64,000 nt of DNA from Nymphaea colorata. Its lineage: Eukaryota > Streptophyta > Magnoliopsida > Nymphaeales > Nymphaeaceae. Below are positions 47,593-58,474 of the stretch, in pieces. The stretch is taken from contig NC_045148.1 in NCBI RefSeq assembly GCF_008831285.2, forward strand, positions 5,518,001-5,582,000. Direction: 5' to 3'. A program made the position numbers and the translations under genes. The notes below the pieces were generated by a model. It did not search any database, was not told the origin of the DNA, and saw nothing but the letters and a program-made list of their open reading frames with translations. Positions within the stretch are counted from its first letter, which is position 1. Each line of letters starts with the position of its first letter.

Positions 47593-47600
47593 GTTACAAG
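47593..47600. repeat. 8-bp target duplication of hAT 2, right
   Basis: GTTACAAG here is an exact copy of 43033-43040. Confidence 0.9.
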
Positions 47601-47923
47601 ATTAAATAAGAAAACTACCCATTAATTTAAAAAATTAATCTCTTTGGCCATAACCATCCGTTGCTGGGTATTAGGAAACCCTAGGAGGCGGTCTATAAAA
47701 GCTTAGCTTGTCCTTTGCTTAGGGTTAATCGATGAGATTAGCCAAGCCTACGCCTCCTAGAAGCAAACCTGTGAACATATCACTTGGCTTCTGTTTATTT
47801 TCCTCTTCCTCTTCTTCTCTATTTGTTTCAGATGTTGCTTCTTGAGGGAGATGCTTAAGGGTGAATCTGCTGCACAAACAAAGGGCTGAACATATGTGAT
47901 ATTCCACTGCTAAGGTTCTAATC

Positions 47924-50900
47924 GGAGGAAAAAAAAAAGATTTTATGTCCAAATTGCATATAGGTATCACTCAAGCTTATTAAAATTGCAGAAAAAGGGT
48001 TCCAAAAATAACTTTAAAAATGGGAAGGGAAACTCGTGGTCTAAAATTTAATAATGATTTTTCCTTGTTTTAAATGATACATTAGAATGTTATTGGAGAT
48101 CTTCTAATGTGTTATTCTCCTTGTTGCTTTCCATGTATTATTGTTCTATACTTGCCATGAAATTAATTTAGAAATGACTTCAAGAGTAGGAGCCTTAGAA
48201 TTATCCATGTCTGAAAAACTAAATGGTTAGCAACATGTATGTATGCTTATGCAATTTTGTTATTCTATGTGTGCATGACCCAATGGCAGTACAAACCTTG
48301 TGCTTCTACACCAACTAAAATCTTATTTGGATATAGATATTATGTTGAACCATGTTCACATTGTACTTTTGAATTTGGATCATCTTTCTTTGTTTCAATA
48401 CATATTGATTCTAGTGTTGATATCATTGTGTGTGGATCCACATTGGTATGATCTGAATCTAGATAACCATTTGGATTTTTGCTTTGAATTGAATCATTAC
48501 TTAGATTCATATTTGTATTTAGTTAAGATCATGACATATTCATATCTCAATTGGTTTGGATATTGGTTAAAAATTCATATCCTGTTTATGTTGGTTCAAA
48601 TATATGTTATTATACTTGCTTTACGAATATTCATCGTCATTTTGTGTCCATGCGGATATTAGATATGACCAAAACTCTTTTTTATATATCCATTTAGTTG
48701 TTGAATTTGGATCTCACACTAAATGTTGCACTCTTTTGGAGCATGATCTGATTTGACTCGTTTAAACCTTTTATTAAAGATCAAGATCTTGTTTATATTA
48801 TATCTAAACATATTATCGTAGGAATTGATTGTTAGATCTAATGGTTTTACGAGTTGTACATTTTCAATGTGAGTAGCATTGGAGTGCTAAAAGATGAAGT
48901 TCTTTTGCTCCTTATGAAAGAATGTTCTCGAGATAAAGATTATATTACTGTGTGTGTATCCTAGTTAAAAAGAATGGTTATATTGTTGTATGTTGGCATG
49001 TTAAGAAGTGTAAATCAACACTCTTAGACATAGTGACATTCATATAGCATTGTGATTAGTTCATGAAAGATTTAAATCCAGACTAACTCGTTTGGATCAT
49101 TGGTTCCATGTACACTTGTTTGGATCATTGGTTCCATATATGCGTACTTACATTGAATTCAATATATCTTCATGTTTACCTTTTTACCTACAGTTGAAGG
49201 TAACACTCTTAAGCATGATAAAAATCATATTAATGAAATATTTTACTTGAAGATCTGTTGTACTATAAATTCTAGTACATGAAATTTTATTTTTCTTTAT
49301 CAAAGATAGCTAGCAGATATGAATTCAGATCTAAATTGACTTGTTTTGATATGTGAGAAAAGTCTATATCATATTTATATTTGATTCCAATATATGTTAT
49401 CAGGTTTGTTTTTTGGATCCAATAACATTGTGATATTTGTTGTTCTTTTAGATTCAAATCATTCTAGAGTGCTATTGAACAAGACTTTGTTTACTCCATT
49501 TTTTAGGTGAACTTGTTTTAAATGTATGTTCAAGAGGTGTAATGTAACACTCTTGAACTGAAATCTACATGAGTTTGAATGTCTTTATTCAGAGACTTGC
49601 TTTATTTGTTATTAAAGATGATGGATTAGGAGGGATACAGATCTGCATCATCTCAAGGTACAAAAAATTTCTTGTTTCACCTTGTTTAAGAATTGGGCTA
49701 TTATTTGGATCCAAACATGGTTGTTGAAATCATGTTGTATAATATTTCAATGGATCATTTGGGTTTTTTTTTTAATTCAAGCTAGTTGTATTGTGGATAT
49801 TGCTGGTTTGATCCATGTTAATATAATCTCAATCTTTATATTCATATAACATTGGGGATTGGATCTATATATTGCTTAAGATCCACCATGCATACAGCCT
49901 TGATTCATATTTGAATATATATATTTGGATATATGGTTAAACATTCATATCCTATTTATATTAGATCCAAGCACATTATGTTATTTGTTCATTTGTGGAT
50001 CGAACTATGTTACCATGCTACAAAGGAAGTTCTTGTTTGAGAATGAATTTGATTTTAATATTTGCCATGAGGTGTAATATAACACTCATAAATATCACGA
50101 AATCCACTCTAATTATATCTATATTGAGATCTTTGAAGATCAGAATGCATGTCAAATGCAGATCTAGAAATTAAAGGATATGTTTGCAAATACATGTGTA
50201 TTGGATACTCAAATAAAAGTATGGTATATGATGTTTTATGCATGAGAATGAGGCAATTGAATAATAATACCAAAGATAATGATCTAGCGGGAGATCATAT
50301 CTAGTGAATGATCTGATTTATTCAGAAGATCAGTCTGGCAATGAACCGACTGAGGAATAGTTTGGTAATGAACGAACTGAGCATGATTTGTCTGAGAATC
50401 AGTCTCGTAATGAACCGACTGGGTAGTGAGTTCATTGATCATCTTGGAGATTAATTTATGGATCAGTTAGGAAATAACCAACTGAGTCCAATTCTTCTAT
50501 TCTTCAGACATTGATAATAGTTACAAAAGTCGAGAGCTCCTTGGTTATAGTTAAACTCTTGTTTAATGCATTCATTGGAGGAGCTATTTATTGACATCTT
50601 GATGAAATAAATGGTAAACCTGATGTGTAGTAAGTGATAGATTTGCTTGTGATAACTTGAAAATTCACTTTTATATATGGTAAGTTAAATATTTGATACA
50701 AGGTTAATAAAGATAATACAAGAAGAAATTTCTTGTAAAGTTTATAACAGTCATCGAGATAATTGTATTATTTTATTATATATAAAGTCACAATAATGAT
50801 TGTGTATGTTGTCAATGAGTTAAATGACTATAAAACATTTGAAAAGTGGGAGCACACTCAAATATACCATTTGCTCTATTGGAAAACAAATATGTGTTCT

Positions 50901-51185
50901 GTCAGATGAATATGCATTGCATGAATTTATAATGAATGTTTTGGACTCCTGTTGTTAGAGGAGTTAAGTAATTGTGAAAAACAATAAAAGGAAATTATAC
51001 CATTTGCTTTCTATGTATATTAGTTTGTGTGTTGGACTTGACATAAGCTTTTAATTTGGCTAGTCAATATACATTAAGAAAGTCCAGGTTGACCTTGTTT
51101 TATGACAATTAAATATTTTCATATATGTGAATGAAAAAAAAGATATATTCTTATGATTGCTAGTAGTTTTAACAAAAGGAATTCC
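47924..51185. other. long AT-rich stretch without recognisable genes
   Basis: The sequence is rich in tttggatcc-like and catgttgaatt-like tracts, with no supportable coding region. At 50324-50500 a short motif (aatgaaccgactgag and variants) recurs four or five times at irregular spacing, giving an acidic N-E-P-T reading with stops. It could be the interior of an old element, but no domain supports this. Confidence 0.4.
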
Positions 51186-52588
51186 TAATGATTTATTTTC
51201 CAAGCATGTAACCCGTATGAAGCTAAGAAAATCCTGGTTTGCCATTTTGTGAGGTAGTTGAAAAGTATCCAAATTGATTTCATTGTTGAACAAGAAGAGA
51301 ATATGCATGTATGTTTCAAATGTTTACATGATTGCTATCATTATTATCAAAAGGATTATTGATGTTTTTTTTTATGTAAAGCTTGTAATTCACATGGAAC
51401 TAATTTTTAACATGTTACGATGGAAATACTTGTGCATGAAGAAAACCTCGTAACTAATGTGAAATATATTGAATACTTGAAAGACTACGACGAAAAGCCA
51501 TTAAAAGGACAACCTTGCTACAAGCCTTAAATAAAAATTTAAGTTAGGATGGACAAACCAATCATAGAAAACCTCGTAACTAAATATTAAAGAAACCCAC
51601 AAATAGTGGAAGTAATCTGACGATCTCATGGCCAAGTGAAAGATGTTGGATAGTGGCCCTGAGCCCTATTTCTACATCTTGTAACTGCAAGAGGGTCCAC
51701 TTGTAGTTACAAGATTAAATAAGAAAACCGCTCATTAACTAAGAAAATTAATCTCTTTGGCTGTAACCATCCATTGCTGGGCATTGGAAAACCCTAAGAG
51801 GCAGTCTATAAATGCCCATCTTATCCTTTCCTTAAGGTTAATCGATGAGATTAACCAAGCCTGAGCCTCTTAGAAGCAAACCCGTGAATAATGATTTATT
51901 TTCCAAGCATGTAACCCGTATGAGGCTAAGAAAATCCTGGTTTGCCATTTTGTGAGGTAGTTGAAAAGTATCCAAATTGATTTCATTGTTGAACAAGAAA
52001 AGAATATGCATGTATGTTTCAAATGTTTACATGATTGCTATCATTATTATCAAAATGATTATTGATGTTTTTTTTTTATGTAAAGCTAGTAATTCACATG
52101 GAACTAATTTTTAACATGTTACGATGGAAATACTTGTGCATGAAGAAAACCTCGTAACTAATGTGAAATATATTGAATACTTGAAAGACTACGACGAAAA
52201 GCCATTAAAAGGACAACCTTGCTACAAGCCTTAAATAAAAATTTAAGTTAGGATGGACAAACCAATCATAGAAAACCTCGTAACTAAATATTAAAGAAAC
52301 CCACAAATAGTGGAAGTAATCTGACGATCTCATGGCCAAGTGAAAGATGTTGGATAGTGGCCATGAGCCCTATTTCTACATCTTGTAACTGCAAGAGGAT
52401 CCACTTGTAGTTACAAGATTAAATAAAAAAACTGCTCATTAATTAAGAAAATTAATCTCTTTGGCTGAAACCATCCATTGCTGGGAGGTGGTCTATAAAT
52501 GCCCAGCTTATCCTTTCCTTAGGGTTAATCAATGAGATTAACCAAGCCTGAGCCTCTTAGAAGCAAACCCGTGAACATATCACTTGGC
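51186..52588. repeat. 703-bp tandem duplication containing an LTR
   Basis: The segment 51186-51888 is repeated at 51889-52588 with very high similarity, starting with taatgatttattttccaagc in both. The unit spans intergenic sequence plus the first two thirds of an LTR of family L (51644-51888 and 52348-52588). The first LTR copy is therefore cut at 51888, at the duplication junction. The second unit has a small deletion near 52480. Confidence 0.9.
51644..51888. repeat. LTR family L, partial copy
   Basis: This copy begins TGTTGGATAGTGGCC and ends abruptly at 51888 inside the LTR, where the next tandem unit begins. Confidence 0.8.
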
Positions 52589-52723
52589 TTATGTTTATTT
52601 TCCTCTTCCTCTTCTTCTCTATCCGTTTCAGATGCTGCTTCTTGAGGCAGATGCTTAAGGGTGAATCTGCTGTGCAAACGAAGGGCTGAACATAGGTGAC
52701 ATTCCGCTGCTAAGGTTCTAACA
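52348..52723. repeat. LTR family L, complete copy
   Basis: The LTR is 376 bp, starts TGTTGG and ends TTCTAACA, with a TATA-like tctataaatgccc tract near 52490. The flanking 5 bp do not match (AAAGA left, TGAAG right), and no primer-binding site follows. Confidence 0.75.
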
Positions 52724-52756
52724 TGAAGATGACGCTTTAATGGTGCAAACTGATGT

Positions 52757-53000
52757 GAAGAGGAAGTCACTCGTGTTCAGAGGATCTTTGATGCTGGTAG
52801 AGTGCTTACCGCATTAGCTCAAAATGATCAACAAGGTGCTTATTTTGATAACTAGCTGAAGAAATTTGTTATAGTGGCTGATCATCAGAGCACTGAAGAA
52901 GCGGTTCCTACTACACCCAGCTCTGCTAATATAGAATCATTGGTTGAGGACGTCAAGGGCTTGCAAGCTCCTATGTTCAATTTGTTAGTTGCTTGGTGAA
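52757..53000 (+). pseudogene. unidentified coding remnant
   Basis: One frame reads like real protein for about 80 codons: VQRIFDAGRVLTALAQNDQQ, then STEEAVPTTPSS and LVEDVKGLQAPMFNLLVAW. It is interrupted by one stop in the middle and closed by another. It begins about 30 bp after the LTR end. I do not recognise the family. Confidence 0.35.
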
Positions 53001-53996
53001 GTAGATGATTCAAAGGTTCCTTGGGGAAAATCAGGCTCAAAAGTCCTCGAAAGAGTGCGGAGCTCCTGAACTATAATCTATGCATCTCCATTGGCAGTGG
53101 TGTGTGGGCAGGAGACTGCAATTAACTTGATGGGTCGAAATTGAGGGTTACTGGCACCAGGTAAGTGAAAATTTGCTGCCCAACCCTTACTCACAAGTGG
53201 TAAGCCTTTTTTCTAGTTCTTAATGTTGAAATGAAATATCTTTTGGGATATATTCACTGCACACGCATGGGAGGTTTTGCTTCTGAAGAAGTTTCTGAAA
53301 ATTCTTCCATTGCCATGGATGAGCTAAGTTCTGTAAGTTTTAGCTTTCCTTGTGCAGCATCTATGTTATGGGGTCGATGCTTTCTTGAGGTGGATTGCAT
53401 GCTCTCACATGGATGATTGTCATGCAATCTTTTTTAATAATGGTGTTTGTGCTTCGACTGTTCTGAAAAGACTATTTTGGATGTGAATTTGCAGGTTGAA
53501 AAGGGCTCAAAGGGATCAACCTTCAATTATAATTGCAGATGCGGACACATGCATGGAGCTGAGAAGCTTAGAACCTGAGTTAGAGCAGGCGGGTTTGAGC
53601 ATCTGTGATCTCAGAAGATCAATGTGGATGGTGGACCGTCCCGCTCTAGGGATGACAGTGTCCACTTCCTCAATGAGCTTAGATGGTTGTTCCGACTGTT
53701 TAACTACGCTTAGGACGCGTCGATGAAAACAGTTGCACCGACGACGCTTACAACGACGCATGCGGCAGAATGTTGTAGAGTCTGTGACACGTGCCGTCAA
53801 ATTTGGATATGCTTGCTGTTTCTCCTCTCATGCTTCATCATTTTTATCACACACTCATCAAAATGAGAATCAGAAATATTTTTCTTATTCTCTTTTTCCA
53901 AAAAATATATTTCCAGAAATATATTTCCAATTCCATAATTCCATGCCATCAAACGGCCCCTTAGCGGATGCTCAATGTTTGCAAGAGCGGATGTGC
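53001..53996. other. no gene assigned
   Basis: Short frames (for example 53496-53726) lack recognisable domains. The tract around 53930-53980 (ttccaattccataattcca, then catcaaacggccc) resembles ends of small non-autonomous elements common in plants, but no pair of ends was found. Confidence 0.35.
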
Positions 53997-54009
53997 GTGG
54001 TCGTGAGTA

Positions 54010-54343
54010 TTCTGCTTGTTGAAGTATATTGATGGCACTCGATCTATATGTATAACGGAAGTACTTCAGCGCAAGTACTGGGCCCATCCCTGAAACCACA
54101 ATAAGCTGCAACAGAAATTCATCTGTAATTCAGAAACATGTGAGGAAACTGAAAACCACCCATATCCTCATAAGAACCGATAGAGAACTCACAAGCATCC
54201 CAAACCAGTAGGATGGCTGCCTGCAGACACGGAACATTATGGTGTACATGCCGGCCCATGGCAAAGCACTCACAATGAAATTGATGATGTAAAAAGCAGC
54301 AAGGTTTAACCATATTGCAATATGCTGAAATATCGTGAATGAA
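54010..54343 (-). pseudogene. ALA2: ALA2-type phospholipid flippase, two C-terminal membrane exons
   Basis: Exon 54343-54193 follows a tttgactgcag acceptor and encodes FQHIAIWLNLAAFYIINF and GMYTIMFRVCRQPSYW. It ends at a GTGAGT donor. Exon 54105 to about 54010 follows ctgttgcag and encodes LIVVSGMGPVLALKYFRYTY then INILQQAE. This is the last membrane region of plant P4-ATPases of the ALA2 type, which flip aminophospholipids in endomembranes. Similarity stops abruptly after QQAE. The exon that should follow is found on the other strand at 54851. Confidence 0.85.
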
Positions 54344-54384
54344 CTGCAGTCAAATAACATAAGGCGATCAGAGAACTGTAGAGA

Positions 54385-54406
54385 GAGCGAGAGAGAGAGA
54401 GAGAGA
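54385..54406. repeat. (GA)n microsatellite
   Basis: A short run of gagaga lies beside the ALA2-type exon and is the source of Ser-Leu repeats in a minus-strand frame. Confidence 0.9.
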
Positions 54407-54589
54407 CTGACTTTACCAAGTCCTTCTGCCTGGACATGATACAAAGAAACATGGTTATCCGGTTCACTGGAGAATGACCGACAGATTTCAAAGCAATCCA
54501 TTCTTTAAAAAACAGATTCTAATTATGAAAAGGCAAGTACTGCTACTAGACTGGCTTTTATCATTTTATTCATGATGAGAAACGTACTG

Positions 54590-54780
54590 TCTTAGTTGCT
54601 GAAAGAGCATGTCAATGATTGCGCACAAGCCAAACTCCACTTTAGCTATCCCTTGGTTGGGATCAAGTTTACGTCCACTTTGTGCCTCAAATTCAGGGTT
54701 ATACATAAATCCATACAACGTACTTCGAATAACAAGGGCCACTTGTATATTGTCACCTTCAGGTAGGTAACAATGCACAT
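54590..54780 (-). pseudogene. unidentified coding-like segment
   Basis: The minus strand is open and protein-like: LPEGDNIQVALVIRSTLYGF, then FEAQSGRKLDPNQGIAKVEF and IIDMLFQQLRQ. A further protein-like stretch lies at 54420-54500 (WIALKSVGHSPVNRITMF). Neither fits the flippase family. They could be exons of another gene brought next to the ALA2 pieces. Confidence 0.35.
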
Positions 54781-54850
54781 ACAAATATATATCTTGCACA
54801 TATTCTACTGAAACAAAAAAAAAAAGGCTCTCTGTTTCTGTTCTTTTAGT

Positions 54851-55048
54851 CTCCTTTGGGTCATCGAGAAGGAAGTTTCCCCACTGTCCACACCTCAATC
54901 TAAAAGTCGAGCTTCTGTTTATGAACCACTTCTCCACGATTCCCCATCTGCAGCCAGAAGATCTTTGGGATCAAGTACAGCATTTGAAATTTTTCAATCT
55001 CCATCAAGACTTTCATCAAGTTATTCAAGAAATTGCAAAGATAATTGA
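54851..55048 (+). pseudogene. ALA2: ALA2-type flippase, last exon (inverted relative to the others)
   Basis: After a gttcttttag acceptor the plus strand encodes IEKEVSPLSTPQSKSRASVY, then EPLLHDSPSAARRSLGSS, and ends SRLSSSYSRNCKDN with a stop. This matches the cytosolic tail typical of plant ALA2, including the NCKDN end. It lies in the opposite orientation to the preceding membrane exons at 54010-54343, so the gene is rearranged here. Confidence 0.85.
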
Positions 55049-58040
55049 TTCTTAGTGGTCCATAGTATCACTGCAGTGTCTGTACAATCTTCACATAGCA
55101 GTAATTGAATTTTCTCTCTCTTACCAAGTGTACTGGTTCATAAAGCTGTTGTAGCATTTGTAGGGAATCCACTAATAGGTACCATTGATCTTCAACCTGA
55201 GATATTGTTTTCAGAAGATTACAGGAAAGCAACTGACTTGCATTTCCTAGTAAATAGAAATACGTGAAAGATATGTACAGAGCAGATGTTATGTGAAACG
55301 CCGTGGTATGCTAAGGAATTTCTTTTAGTTCTTTCTCAGCCATTTATTTTGATTGTAATAATGTTTTAACATTGTGTGCTTTTTGAGCTTGACCCTAAAA
55401 TTATCACTATGGTATGATGGTATGAAAGAATGGACTAGGGAGTTTCTGCTCTCTTCTGGGCAGTAGGATGAAATGCTTCTTCTGCTCACCTAGAAATTAG
55501 GGGTTTCTTTTTTTGCATGAGATTTTCCAAATGCAAAGCTGCTGGGGTTTTGGGTCCCCTCCATTTTTATTGCTTCAAAGATTGAAGAACAGTGATACAG
55601 AGAGGATACAAAACAGAAGGAGAACAGCTACTGGAAACCCTCAAGAAAGCTAACTTTGCACGAAATTGGACAGCTACTGGAAACCATCAAGAAAGCCAAC
55701 TTTGCACGAGACTTTGAGTGCTGTATTGTCACCAATCTGTGGACCTGAAAAATAGTTCATTGCACTTGTCAGATTTTGAACCAGAAACGTTTCTTCCACT
55801 TCCAACCAAAGGCATGGTTTTAATAAGGATTGGAGTCTATTGCTTCGTCAGGTTTCACACTCTGCTCAGCTTGAGGAGCAACTGCTTTTTAAAGCGGTGT
55901 GGAAACAAGTTTGGCTGCTTGAACTTGACTCAAGCTTGGCTCTCCTTTCAAACCAATCAAGTTCCATTACCGAACATGAAGAAACCACATGAGGGTTGTG
56001 AAACCGGAGTATCGTTCCAATTTTATCAGATGTCTCCGAAGAGACAAAACCTATTCAGGCTTGAACAAATGGTGGTGCCTGTGGATCTGAATTCATACTG
56101 GTTTTCTTGGAAAATAAGTGTGCCAAATTAATTGAAGGGAACAGAATGGAGAGGGTACTTAATAGATTGATGTGCGAGCTGTCTGAAAATGTGTGGTTTC
56201 CATTAGGCGAATGAAAAGAAACTAGTTACATATCCGTTTGCTAACTCAGTTAACGATAATTTTACTTGTCAAGTAAAACTAGGAATTGAGAGTTGATAAT
56301 TTTACTTGTCTTGTAAAACTAGGAATTCAGAGTTATTTAGCTCTTGCAATGTCAACAAGTTAGAAACCAACTTCCTTGTATGTTCTTCTTGTACAATTCT
56401 TGATGTGCCTCTATGGAAGGATACAATTCCCCCGTCTATTCTTATGCCACTGAATCTCACTTTCTGGCATCTTAGTATCCTTCTAAATATGAAAGGCCTG
56501 GTTCAGTTGGATATGCTCCACTGCAAGGAGCTATCATTCCACTAGTAATTCTTGCTGTCCTATTTTGCAGAAGCTTGGGTGGTGCGGTTAATCTAACCAG
56601 GGACTTGAATTTGGATCCGTTTAGTCATTGATTCGGTAAAAAGTATAGAATGTGGACAGAAATTGCAAAGCTGGTTACTTAAGTGCAAGTTCGGTTGCAC
56701 AAAATTACATTACAGCCCCTAGAAAGAAAGGCAAAACCCGCCTTCCCCACGAGGACAAAATGAGGAAACAAAAAGTTGTTTGCCCATTTTGTCCTGGTCG
56801 GACGGCAGCATTGTGGCGCTGATAGGGTGGCGAACACGCACTACGCACTACTGTAATTGAGCTTTCAGTCTTGAATTATGGATAGAGTCTGAGCCAGAGC
56901 CCTATACCGAGGGATGAGGGAGCCGGCAGGGACCATGGCCTCCCCTTACATTTTGGGAAAAAAAAGTTACAGTTACATTTTTGAAGATTTTTAGTTTGGC
57001 TCATGTAAAAATTTTGAAAAATATTGCTTGGCCCCTGTTCAAATTAAATACTATTCGGTTACCTCAAGAAAAAATTTCTCTCTCTGCCTCTAAGGTGAAT
57101 TGTTAAGACATTGTGCTAGTTAGTTCTGGGTTTGATCTTGAGATTGGGACTGAATCTTGTTTGATGGGATCCTAACTGAACTTGGTAAAGCTTAGATCCG
57201 ATCCGAGTCGGTCCAAATCTCTAGATTGGTATTCCATGATGGGTAAAGGGGACTAGGTGAAACCTTGTTTTCAATAGCACATCCTCATGATGTTAACCAC
57301 AGAGAGAGTCGGATCACTTTTAACTTTCAACTTGAAAGCCATAAATACAAGTATAAAAGCAACAGAAAGGGAAAGAAGGGAAGAAAAGCAAGCAAAAGTG
57401 AAAAAAAAAAGGGAAAAGAGACAATGATAGACCATAAACAAATAAAAAGCTTACATGGGCAACGTGATTAAAGTCTTTCTATTTTTTGGGTGGAACACTG
57501 CTTTTGTATCAATGAGGAACAAATCTTTTTTCTCTTTTCCCAATGCCGATGCCCTAGAAAGAGCATAACCAATTCTTTTTTTCCCTTTCAATCACGATGT
57601 GCTAGGCAGCCAATGGATCTAATCATAGAACCGCACATCTTCCACAACTTAAATTTTGTTTAGTTACATATTTATTACAAAACATGTTTTGGTCCAAGTC
57701 AAATTTTGGTGTCATAAGAATTGATTTGGTAATGATACACGCCCCAAATACATCAAAACTGTAAAATGGCTGACTTAATGTATGTTTCATATTGAAACAA
57801 TTTCATTGATGTTTCTACATCATTAGACTACACAACAATGATATTAGCTTGTGTATTTTAAGTTTTTCAGCTTTATTCTTACCATAAGTTGTTTGGGACT
57901 TATCAGCGCCTAAATACTTGGTTCCACCAATATTGAAGTACATATCTCATATTAAACGCTGACGAGAAGAGATAGATATAACAGTCATGATGCCCATTAA
58001 CGATGGTTTATGATGAAACAACACTATATAGCAGCTTCAG
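55049..58040. other. no gene assigned; two short tandem duplications
   Basis: A 137-residue plus-strand frame at 55718-56131 has no recognisable family. Tandem duplications of about 44 bp (cagctactggaaacc..., 55624-55714) and about 41 bp (gataattttacttgtc..., 56254-56335) are seen. The rest is AT-rich and may include flippase 3' flank. Confidence 0.4.
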
Positions 58041-58474
58041 TAGGGATGTCAATAGATCAAATTTGAATTGCATATATTCTTAATCATATTTGCTCTTTTG
58101 GATTTTCACATATTTGGATTTGAATTTGGACTCAAATACGAACAAAAAAAGTCATATATGAAGCCAAATCAGAATCCGAATCCAAAATTTCATTTCACAG
58201 TGCGAATCCGATTTTTATATTCATATCTGAATTCAAATATAAATTTTGAACCTAATCTGGCCAATATTCAAAATGTAAAAGCATTGGATATATGATATTC
58301 ATTTAAAATTAAATCGGTTGGGATATTTATATATATTTGAATCCAAATTCGATTGGATGCCGTTTTTCAAATCCTATCCAATTTCTTTATTGGATGTTAG
58401 TTTTTTTTTTAACATTTGTTTTTGTCAGATTCAATCAGATATCCTATTCAAAGTAAATATATTGGCATCCCTAA
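58041..58474. mobile_element. small non-autonomous hAT-like element
   Basis: The ends are TAGGGATGTCAAT (left) and, on the minus strand, TAGGGATGCCAAT (right). The interior is a run of imperfect ggatttgaatt / aatccgaatcc tracts. Flanking 8-mers AGCTTCAG and ACCTTCGG agree at six of eight positions, consistent with an old target duplication. Confidence 0.6.

Larger units (their letters stand above)
42971..47923. repeat. solo LTR (family L), split by hAT 2
   Basis: The LTR is 42971-43040 plus 47593-47923. It begins TGTTGGATAGTGGCC, contains a TATA-like ggtctataaaagc tract and ends near ttctaatc. It matches the better preserved copy at 52348-52723, which ends TTCTAACA. The 5 bp before (GGAAG) and after (GGAGG at 47924) agree at four of five positions, consistent with an old insertion duplication. 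No primer-binding site follows it. Confidence 0.7.

Noticed and set aside
47725-47970. Small Glu-rich protein, with a near twin at 52525-52770
   Set aside because: Both are antisense readings of the family-L LTR, so the apparent conservation is that of the LTR.
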